A stretch of DNA of 5,234 nucleotides. Origin: Lachnospiraceae bacterium UBA6452. GTDB lineage: Bacteria; Bacillota; Clostridia; Lachnospirales; Lachnospiraceae. Shown piece by piece: positions 1-5,234 of the stretch. The translations under genes and the position numbers were made by a program. Below the pieces are notes generated by a model. The model searched no databases and was not told the DNA's origin. It saw only the letters and a program-made list of their open reading frames with translations. Every line of letters starts with the position of its first letter. The stretch's first letter is position 1. The stretch is from positions 3,419 to 8,652 of the forward strand of contig DJNY01000193.1 in the NCBI GenBank assembly GCA_002441865.1, written 5' to 3'.

Positions 1-848
1 TTCGATGCATATTTCTTCACCAGTTTTTCTACAGCCCGGACACTGATCCGTTTATTCTGCATAGACAAAAACAATGCATCTTCATGCCCGGGAGCAGGTG
101 TTTTATGCGTGCGTTCTTCCCAGTAGTCGAGGAGTGCATCTTCTACCTCTTCGCCGAAATAAACAACCGCTTCATAACCACCTTTTCGTACGATCCTGAT
201 TCCCCCGTTTTTAAAGTCCACATCATTCAGGTTCAGTCCTACACATTCCGAAACACGGATTCCGGTGCCAAGCAGAAGTGTAAGAAGTGCCAGATCTCTT
301 GTTTTTGTGACTCTGTGATATTTCTTTTCTGTTTCAGTCAGTTCCTCACCGTTTTCCACAAGCTCTAAAAGCATAGCAACTTCATCCGGATCCAGCCGGA
401 TGATTTCTTTTTCATGCAGTTTGGGCATAGGTACAAGAGATGCCACGTCTTTCTCAATCAGTTCACTTGTGTAGAAATAGTGGTACATACTACGCAGACT
501 GGCCAGTTTTCTGGATTTTCCGCGCTCATCGTTACGATATTCTTTATCATCTTTATAATATAATTCCAGATAATCCAGATATTCCTCGATATCCTCTCTG
601 CCAAGCCGATCGAGCAGGCTGAGAGGATACTCCTGGATTGGAATCCGTCTCATGGCATTGTTGTTCTGCTGGATGAATTCAAAAAAAATGCGCAGATCCA
701 GCGCATAGCCAAGTCTCGTCCGTGTAGAAGTTGTGTTTTCGATACCGCGGAAAAACTGTTTGCAGAACTTTGGGAGTTCCTGCAGGACTGCACGCATTTT
801 TTCAATATTATCTTTATTGACCTGATCGTGATAACTGTGTTCGCTCAT
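1..848 (-). CDS. Tyrosine recombinase/integrase, Xer-like (3' end beyond window)
   Basis: The minus-strand frame is open from the ATG at 848-846 to the left edge (282 codons, no stop), so this is the N-terminal part of a gene. Residues about 15-140 are a helical, SAM-like core-binding domain, including the typical N-terminal stretch TRTRLGYALDLRIFFEF and the helix RKLASLRSMYHYF. The catalytic domain starts near residue 150. GTGIRVSE carries the first catalytic Arg (R198), and IVRKGG supplies the beta-hairpin Lys (K222). The visible part ends in VRAVEKLVKKYAS, just before where the family has its HxxR box; that box, the H/W and the nucleophilic Tyr are outside the window. The start is supported by GAAGG six bases upstream. 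Such enzymes cut and rejoin DNA through a 3'-phosphotyrosine. The long N-terminus resembles the roughly 350-residue XerS-like recombinases of Firmicutes, but a mobile-element integrase cannot be excluded. Family call is firm; the exact role is not. Confidence 0.93.
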   Translation of the reverse strand, partial: MSEHSYHDQVNKDNIEKMRAVLQELPKFCKQFFRGIENTTSTRTRLGYALDLRIFFEFIQQNNNAMRRIPIQEYPLSLLDRLGREDIEEYLDYLELYYKDDKEYRNDERGKSRKLASLRSMYHYFYTSELIEKDVASLVPMPKLHEKEIIRLDPDEVAMLLELVENGEELTETEKKYHRVTKTRDLALLTLLLGTGIRVSECVGLNLNDVDFKNGGIRIVRKGGYEAVVYFGEEVEDALLDYWEERTHKTPAPGHEDALFLSMQNKRISVRAVEKLVKKYAS

Positions 849-889
849 TTTTTACCTTCATAGTATGTTTTGTTTTTTCTTCTGTCATT

Positions 890-918
890 ATTTTAATAGG
901 AGAAAAATAGTTTGTAAA
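890..918 (-). promoter_or_regulatory. Sigma-A-type promoter of the recombinase gene
   Basis: Read on the minus strand, TTTACA (918-913) and TAAAAT (895-890) each match the -35/-10 consensus at 5 of 6 positions and are separated by exactly 17 bases. The -10 ends 41 bases before the ATG, leaving room for a short leader containing the GAAGG ribosome binding site. The promoter lies in the gap after the ttcA-like gene, so the recombinase probably has its own transcript. The call is by eye only. Confidence 0.6.
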
Positions 919-947
919 GTACATAGCCATTATGGTTTATGCTTTAC
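914..947. repeat. Imperfect inverted repeat overlapping the recombinase -35 box
   Basis: On the plus strand GTAAAG (914-919) pairs with CTTTAC (942-947). Inside it CATA (922-925) pairs with TATG (938-941), and CCAT (927-930) with ATGG (932-935), where only CCA/TGG can pair around a TAA/TTA loop. Small bulges separate the blocks. The outer arm overlaps the -35 hexamer of the recombinase promoter, so it could be an operator. It also lies just downstream of the ttcA-like gene and is followed on the minus strand by a short T-rich run, so a weak terminator is the alternative. Confidence 0.4.
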
Positions 948-968
948 ATTGCAAAAAAATACCTTATG

Positions 969-1706
969 CTACTTTATTTGAGAAGAAGTGTTTTTCTGCC
1001 AGCCTTCTATATTTCCATTTTCTATGGCAGAAAATAACCGTTCCTTTACCCCTTTGTTTTCACGGATCAGCTGCTTTAACAGCTGATCCACATATTCCCG
1101 TTTGGTAGCCCCATCTACCGGGCAGGGACTTTTGGCTACCGGCAGATCGTATTTGTGTACAAACCCGATCACATCTGATTCATTCACATAAATAAGCGGC
1201 CGGATCACGGTCAACTGTACACGATCCAAATATGTTTTTGGTAAGAATGATGTAAATTTTCCTTCAAACAGGAGAGAAAGCAGCATTGTGTCAATGACAT
1301 CATCCTTATGATGGGCATAAGCCACTTTATTACAGCCCAGACGCTTCATTTCATCATTTAGAGCACCCTTCCGCATCTTTGCACATAGTGAACACGGATT
1401 AGCCTCCCGGCGTGTTTGGAACACGATTTCAGCGATCTGTGTTTTGATGATCGTATAAGGCACCTGCAGCTTTTCACAAAATGCTTTTATCTGTGTCAGA
1501 TCCAGATTTTCAAACCCTAGATCCACCGTTACCGCATACACCTCAAAATGCTTCGGGTAAAACCGGCTCAGCATCTGCAGGGCATATAAAAGCGTCAGGG
1601 AATCCTTGCCACCGGATATTCCGACTGCAATTTTATCACCTTCCTCAATCATATCATAAGTATCTATTGCCTGCCTTGTCAGGCTTAATAAGCGTTGTAA
1701 TTTCAT
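969..1706 (-). CDS. ttcA: TtcA-family tRNA 2-thiocytidine synthetase (PP-loop ATPase)
   Basis: This complete 245-residue protein has the N-type ATP pyrophosphatase P-loop SGGKDS (31-36). It also has CSLC (C105, C108) in a PCSLCAKMRKG context, AHHKDD (131-136), and a third conserved Cys in SPCPVDG (C195). In TtcA, three cysteines in this arrangement hold a [4Fe-4S] cluster, and the enzyme adenylates cytidine 32 of certain tRNAs and replaces its oxygen with sulfur in the cytoplasm. The protein is shorter than E. coli TtcA (311 residues), which fits the compact versions annotated in Firmicutes. The start is supported by a strong GGGAGG ribosome binding site five bases upstream; the stop is TAG. 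TtuA-like 2-thiouridine synthesis or another tRNA thiolation is a possible alternative, and TilS is unlikely because of the Cys triad. The neighbours give no functional clue. Family is sure; the exact tRNA target is inferred. Confidence 0.9.
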   Translation of the reverse strand: MKLQRLLSLTRQAIDTYDMIEEGDKIAVGISGGKDSLTLLYALQMLSRFYPKHFEVYAVTVDLGFENLDLTQIKAFCEKLQVPYTIIKTQIAEIVFQTRREANPCSLCAKMRKGALNDEMKRLGCNKVAYAHHKDDVIDTMLLSLLFEGKFTSFLPKTYLDRVQLTVIRPLIYVNESDVIGFVHKYDLPVAKSPCPVDGATKREYVDQLLKQLIRENKGVKERLFSAIENGNIEGWQKNTSSQIK

Positions 1707-1738
1707 AAAAACCTCCCAGCAGATATTACTTCAGCAAT

Positions 1739-1769
1739 ATTGTAGCACGAATTTGACAATAACTCCCAA
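1739..1769 (-). promoter_or_regulatory. Extended -10 promoter of the ttcA-like gene
   Basis: On the minus strand TGCTACAAT (1747-1739) is an extended -10: TG, one base, then TACAAT, which matches TATAAT at 5 of 6 positions. A weak -35 candidate TTGGGA (1769-1764) lies 19 bases upstream; extended -10 promoters tolerate a poor -35. The -10 ends 32 bases before the ATG, and the GGGAGG ribosome binding site lies between them. Confidence 0.5.
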
Positions 1770-1813
1770 ACTATTTTGTAAATTAGTATTTCATATACTA
1801 TCACTGATATATT
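1753..1813 (+). promoter_or_regulatory. Candidate promoter region of the secreted protease gene
   Basis: Two arrangements are visible. A perfect TTGACA (1753-1758) is followed after 18 bases by TGTAAA (1777-1782), a 4 of 6 match to -10. Alternatively TGATATATT (1805-1813) is an extended -10 (TG, one base, TATATT) without a recognisable -35. The region up to 1840 is so AT-rich that further -10 look-alikes occur, so the true start cannot be fixed by eye. The 6-bp dyad TAGTAT (1784-1789) / ATACTA (1795-1800) sits between the two candidates and could bind a regulator. Confidence 0.3.
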
Positions 1814-1862
1814 TTTTATGATAATATTATATTGTTATACACTATGTATTCACCAAAGGATT

Positions 1863-1867
1863 GGGGG
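1863..1867 (+). promoter_or_regulatory. Ribosome binding site that fixes the protease start at 1876
   Basis: GGGGG(A) ends eight bases before the ATG at 1876, good spacing for initiation. An in-frame TTG at 1861 would extend the protein by five residues, but it overlaps this G run and its only purine-rich upstream run (AAAGGA, 1855-1860) abuts it without a spacer. Starting at 1876 also gives the classic signal peptide beginning MKKRLF. Confidence 0.7.
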
Positions 1868-1875
1868 AAAATACT

Positions 1876-4800
1876 ATGAAAAAAAGATTATTTACAGTTC
1901 TTTTGGCAATTTCAATAACATTGCACATGATTACTCCGGCACTTGCTGATGTAAATATTGTTGAAATTGAGGACGTATCTGATACTGTTTCTAATAATGA
2001 ATATGCTGCTGAGGTAGCAGAAGATGATGAGGAAACGGAGGAAGTATTAGATATTAACGCAGAGGAAGAAAGCAGTGATTTTAGTTTTAATACACCGCCT
2101 AACGGAACGATCAGCTCCGGCAGAAGCTATGGTTATGCAGATCATAACGCAGCCGGTGGAGAAAATAATATTGATGCTGATACATATGTTAGTTTCTCTG
2201 CAAAGTATGATCCTCGTCCTAAAGGCGTATCTGGAGTAAGAAATCAGTATCTTGGTTCCTGCTGGGCTTATTCAGTTATTGCAGCGGCAGAATCCAATCT
2301 TATTAAAAAGGGACTGGCAGACAGTTCCGTTGATCTGTCTGAATTTCAGCTTATATATTTCATGAACCATAAAAATATAGATCCTCTTGGAATTTATACA
2401 AATGATACCTCTGACACAGGTAGAACTAATGTGCAAATGTTTGATGAAGGTGGTCAGCCGACAGCAGCAATATCCTTCCTTTCTAAGTGGACCGGACCGG
2501 TACTGGAATCTCAGGCTCCGGTATATAGTAAAACACTTCCGGGTGGCGGAATCGAATATGACGAAAATGCTATTAACAATGCTGTATTGGGACAGGAGCT
2601 GTGTGCCGGATCAAGTAACTGGCATTTTAAGGGAGCAAGATTTTGTGATTATGATATAAACCACTTAAATAATGTAAAAGAACTTATCAGTACATACGGT
2701 GGTGTAAGCATGAGTTATTATCAGTCAGAAGGAAGTGAATATACCTGCAAAGGAACAGGAGAAGATGCAAGTTATTATTTTGCATATAAAGCTGCAGCCA
2801 ATCATGCAGTAGAAATTATAGGATGGGATGATAATTATTCAAAAGATAATTTTAATCATGCCGGAAGTAATGTAAAACTTCCGGAAGCAGATGGAGCATG
2901 GCTTGTAAAAAATTCATGGGCTGACACTTATATCATGGATCCCTATGTTGCAAATACATACTATAAATCCAGTGGTTATGTATGGATTTCTTACTATGAC
3001 AAAACAATCAGTGAAATCGCTGCAGTAGACTACGATAATAAGGATACTTATGCTAATCTGTACGCTTATGATGGCGGCAACATGGTCAATCTTAATGCAA
3101 ACAAGGGCACCACGTTTTTAAACATCTATGAGGCAAAAGCATATGGAACAGGATCAGTAGAAAAGATCGATGGCGTTATGACATACCTTGCGGCAAATAT
3201 GCCATTTTCGGTAACAGTGTATAGTAACCCTGTTGTCGAAAGTGGCAAACTGGTAGGTTATTCCGGAAAGAGCGAAGCTCTTTCCGGGTGTAGCGATTAT
3301 GAGGGATTTTATACGATCGATTTAAAAAGCCGGAATATTTATGTGCCGGATGGCATGACATATGGCATCTGTATAGAGACAGAGAGAGATAAGGCTACAT
3401 CAGCCGGAGGTTCATCTATTGGTTCTGGAGGTTATTATCAGGATCATGGTCAGACTTACACTGGATATTCGCTGGATTCATTATCTGATAACGCAGACTC
3501 TCCTTACAATAAAGTAGGTGCACCATGTATCAGAGGACTAACAAATAAAGCCTCCGGCATTACTTTATCTACAAGTATCACACTTGATAAGCACAGTATC
3601 ACGCTTGCAGAAGCTGATAGTAAGAAGCTGACAGCAAATGTATTACCTGCAGGTACTACAAATAAGACCTATGGTTTCAGATCAACGGATAATTCTGTTG
3701 CAGAAGTAGATGCAAATGGGAATGTAACCGCAGCAGGCTATGGCGAATGCGATATCATTGTAACAAGCTATGATGGAATGAGTACGGATAAATGCCATGT
3801 AACGGTATACAGCACAGGATTTTCGCTGCAGGATAAATCGCTCCTGACCGGAAATTCCGTAGAACTTACTCCGGTATTTACAAAAGAATTTGCAGGCATC
3901 AGTGCCGATAAGCTGACATGGAAAAGCTCTGATACAAATGTCGCATCTGTTGATGGAGCTGGAAAGGTAACGGCAAAGACAGCAGGATGTGTCACTGTCA
4001 CTGCATCATATAAAGACAGTAAGCTCACAAATGGAAAACAGATAAGTGCTTCCTGTAAAGTGACGGTAGGCAAGCTGGCAGAAAGTATTACGACTAATAA
4101 AGATACCGTAACGCTTTATGAAGGAGAGACATACCAGATAAATGCCGTGGTATTACCGGAAAATACATCAGATAAGAGACTGTCCTATAGCTGCAGTAAC
4201 TCTTATGTTGCTACAGTATCTGAACAAGGCGTTATTACTGCAGTAGAGGAAGGGACAGCGACTATTACCATGACTACTTTGGACGGAAGTAAAGTAACAA
4301 AGGATATCACGGTAACAGTGCTTCCTGCCATAAGAGATATCCAGGTATATAATGGTAATGTAACGGTTAAGCAGGGAGAGACCTATAAGACGTATTTTGA
4401 TGCATCACCGAGTATGGATGGCTGGAAAGACAGGCTGAAACTGACATCAAGTGATCCGTCAGTGGCACAGGTTGGAAATGCCGTGTCAAGCGATATTAAC
4501 CCGAACAGCGGAATGGCAGTCATAACAGCGAATAAAGCAGGAGAGACAGATATTACGATTGCATCAATAGATGGAGATAAGGTATCGGTAACATTCCATG
4601 TAACTGTAACCGGATCGGCAGATATACAGACACCGGATCCTGTAAAGCCGTCCCAGAATCCGGATGTACCGAAAAAAGATGATACAGTAAAACCATCCGG
4701 TAAACCAGTCACTAAGCCAGGGGAAGATACAGAAGAAAGTATCGCTATAACGGTTGGGAATATGTACTTTGAAACAGACGGAAATGAAGCTGTATATACC

Positions 4801-5202
4801 GGATCCGGAAAGAAAACGTCAGATGTGACAATCCCGGATTATGTATATCAAAGCGGCAGAAGATATAAAGTGACCAAGATCGATGATAAGGCTTTTTATA
4901 AGAACACAAAGCTGAAATCAGTGGATATTCCGCAGACAGTAACAGAGATCGGAAGCAAGGCTTTCTATGGATGCAAAAAACTTACAAAAGTAACGATCCC
5001 GGGCAAAGTACGTGTGATCGGAAGCAAGGCTTTTTATGGATGTAAGAAGCTCACAAAGGTTACGGTTAAGAGCACGAAGCTGACGAAGGTAGGCAGTAAA
5101 GCATTTACCGGTATCAGTAAAAAAGCTGTGATTAAAGTGCCGAAAAAGAAGCTGAGATCATACACAAAACTGCTGAAAGGTAAAAATATACAAAGGGTGT
5201 AA
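1876..5202 (+). CDS. Secreted papain-like (C1A) cysteine protease with lectin-like, BIG2 and LRR domains
   Basis: The product has 1108 residues. Residues 1-24 are a Sec signal peptide (MKKRLF, hydrophobic core, cleavage likely after PALA). Residues 25-105 form a propeptide-like segment; 25-70 hold 19 Asp/Glu and no Lys/Arg. The C1A peptidase spans about 107-376, with oxyanion Gln124, nucleophile Cys129 (GSCWAYS), His310 (NHAVEIIGW) and Asn346 (VKNSW). Residues about 380-556 resemble the lectin-like domain that follows such peptidases, as in Clostridioides difficile Cwp84. Four Ig-like BIG2-type domains follow (568-645, 649-732, 736-817, 819-913), then a Pro/Lys linker (914-954) and a Lys-rich BspA-type LRR_5 region (955-1108). 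There is no LPxTG motif, C-terminal membrane segment or recognised wall-binding repeat, so the protein is either released or held non-covalently. All catalytic residues are present, so it is probably an active secreted endopeptidase; the substrate is unknown. It is transcribed away from the ttcA-like gene. The BIG and LRR modules suggest surface display or adhesion. Confidence 0.93.
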   Translation: MKKRLFTVLLAISITLHMITPALADVNIVEIEDVSDTVSNNEYAAEVAEDDEETEEVLDINAEEESSDFSFNTPPNGTISSGRSYGYADHNAAGGENNIDADTYVSFSAKYDPRPKGVSGVRNQYLGSCWAYSVIAAAESNLIKKGLADSSVDLSEFQLIYFMNHKNIDPLGIYTNDTSDTGRTNVQMFDEGGQPTAAISFLSKWTGPVLESQAPVYSKTLPGGGIEYDENAINNAVLGQELCAGSSNWHFKGARFCDYDINHLNNVKELISTYGGVSMSYYQSEGSEYTCKGTGEDASYYFAYKAAANHAVEIIGWDDNYSKDNFNHAGSNVKLPEADGAWLVKNSWADTYIMDPYVANTYYKSSGYVWISYYDKTISEIAAVDYDNKDTYANLYAYDGGNMVNLNANKGTTFLNIYEAKAYGTGSVEKIDGVMTYLAANMPFSVTVYSNPVVESGKLVGYSGKSEALSGCSDYEGFYTIDLKSRNIYVPDGMTYGICIETERDKATSAGGSSIGSGGYYQDHGQTYTGYSLDSLSDNADSPYNKVGAPCIRGLTNKASGITLSTSITLDKHSITLAEADSKKLTANVLPAGTTNKTYGFRSTDNSVAEVDANGNVTAAGYGECDIIVTSYDGMSTDKCHVTVYSTGFSLQDKSLLTGNSVELTPVFTKEFAGISADKLTWKSSDTNVASVDGAGKVTAKTAGCVTVTASYKDSKLTNGKQISASCKVTVGKLAESITTNKDTVTLYEGETYQINAVVLPENTSDKRLSYSCSNSYVATVSEQGVITAVEEGTATITMTTLDGSKVTKDITVTVLPAIRDIQVYNGNVTVKQGETYKTYFDASPSMDGWKDRLKLTSSDPSVAQVGNAVSSDINPNSGMAVITANKAGETDITIASIDGDKVSVTFHVTVTGSADIQTPDPVKPSQNPDVPKKDDTVKPSGKPVTKPGEDTEESIAITVGNMYFETDGNEAVYTGSGKKTSDVTIPDYVYQSGRRYKVTKIDDKAFYKNTKLKSVDIPQTVTEIGSKAFYGCKKLTKVTIPGKVRVIGSKAFYGCKKLTKVTVKSTKLTKVGSKAFTGISKKAVIKVPKKKLRSYTKLLKGKNIQRV
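3263..3287. repeat. Perfect intragenic palindrome, 11-bp arms and GAA loop
   Basis: CCGGAAAGAGC (3263-3273) is followed by GAA and then its exact reverse complement GCTCTTTCCGG (3277-3287). One further T/G position would wobble-pair in RNA. It lies in the lectin-like part of the protease gene and encodes SGKSEALSG in frame. Its centre, GCGAAGC, is the sequence known to form an unusually stable mini-hairpin in single-stranded DNA. No T-run follows, so it does not look like an intrinsic terminator. Confidence 0.9.
3577..4614 (+). repeat. Array of four BIG2-type Ig-like domains (protein-level repeat)
   Basis: Four units of about 80-95 residues share the pattern of a beta strand, SxxxxVAxVd, G-x-(V/I)TA, a Gly-rich turn, and a closing strand ending VTV. 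Examples are NSVAEVDANGNVTA, TNVASVDGAGKVTA and SYVATVSEQGVITA. The units have diverged strongly at the DNA level. Unit 4 has about ten extra residues (NAVSSDINPN) where the others have a short turn. Such domains act as spacers or adhesive modules in surface proteins. Boundaries are approximate. Confidence 0.85.
4819..5127 (+). repeat. BspA-type leucine-rich repeats (LRR_5), 69-nt period
   Basis: Repeats of about 23 residues follow the pattern V(T/D)IPxxVxxIGxKAFYGCKKLTK. The two central units contain an identical 16-residue stretch beginning IGSKAFYGCKK (4948-4995 and 5017-5064), offset by exactly 69 bases. The first unit (from residue 982) carries an insertion and the last is degenerate. 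The array then passes into a Lys-rich C-terminus. LRR_5 repeats form a curved solenoid and often mediate protein binding on bacterial surfaces. Confidence 0.88.
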
Positions 5203-5234
5203 AAATACAGAAGTAAAATGAGATTGTGATAAAA
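5203..5234. other. Short non-coding tail, no recognisable element
   Basis: These 32 bases follow the TAA stop of the protease gene to the window edge. They contain no hairpin, T-run, promoter or ribosome binding site that I can recognise; any terminator of the protease transcript must lie further right. Confidence 0.6.

Noticed and set aside
84..622. Plus-strand open frames at 84-368 and 440-622
   Set aside because: They lie antisense to the recombinase frame, have no ribosome binding site or recognisable protein features, and are explained as shadows of the minus-strand gene.
1481..1708. Plus-strand open frame antisense to the ttcA-like gene
   Set aside because: It overlaps the well-supported PP-loop protein and has low-complexity, family-less sequence.
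1861..1875. TTG start for the protease, giving five extra residues
   Set aside because: The TTG overlaps the G-run ribosome binding site and has no properly spaced site of its own; ATG at 1876 gives the better start and signal peptide.
1707..1875. Recombinase-controlled invertible promoter for the surface protease
   Set aside because: I found no pair of inverted repeats of useful length flanking the promoter region, and the recombinase is separated from it by another gene.
3263..3287. Palindrome as a Xer/dif site or intrinsic terminator
   Set aside because: The arms do not resemble dif half-sites, the 3-base centre is shorter than the usual 6-8, and no T-run follows the stem on either strand.
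2387..4712. Open frames inside the protease gene (2387-2659 plus; 3176-3361, 3768-4073 and 4383-4712 minus)
   Set aside because: All are alternative-frame or antisense shadows of a continuous gene with clear domains; none has a convincing start signal.
5140..5202. Sortase or other wall-anchoring signal at the protease C-terminus
   Set aside because: The end is Lys-rich (KKKLRSYTKLLKGK) with no LPxTG-like motif and no hydrophobic tail.

Overview
The window looks like chromosomal DNA from a low-to-moderate-GC Firmicute, most likely a gut Lachnospiraceae or related Clostridia. The grounds are the AT-rich intergenic regions, GGAGG-type ribosome binding sites, and a large secreted protein that combines a papain-like protease, bacterial Ig-like (BIG2) domains and BspA-type leucine-rich repeats, an architecture typical of that group. 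The species cannot be named from the sequence alone.

Layout: (i) positions 1-848, minus strand, hold the first 282 codons of a tyrosine recombinase (Xer/integrase family) that runs off the left edge. Its first catalytic Arg and the beta-hairpin Lys are visible, but the HxxR, H/W and Tyr part lies outside. (ii) 849-968 is a 120-nt gap with a good sigma-A-type promoter for the recombinase and an imperfect inverted repeat overlapping its -35 box. (iii) 969-1706, minus strand, is a complete TtcA-family PP-loop tRNA thiolase. (iv) 1707-1875 is an AT-rich divergent intergenic region with a likely extended -10 promoter for the ttcA-like gene and less certain promoter elements for the gene to the right. 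(v) 1876-5202, plus strand, is a complete 1108-residue secreted protein: signal peptide, very acidic propeptide, C1A cysteine peptidase, lectin-like domain, four BIG2-type domains, Pro/Lys-rich linker and a Lys-rich LRR_5 domain. (vi) 5203-5234 is a short non-coding tail with nothing recognisable.

The genes do not form an obvious pathway. The recombinase and the ttcA-like gene lie in tandem but appear to have separate promoters. The protease is transcribed divergently and is probably an exported accessory protein acting at the cell surface or on external proteins. I found no complete undescribed system. The points most worth checking are inside the protease gene: a perfect 11-bp palindrome with a GAA loop, a one-residue contraction between the oxyanion-hole Gln and the catalytic Cys, paired cysteines in only two of the four Ig-like domains, and a strong acidic-to-basic charge gradient along the protein.
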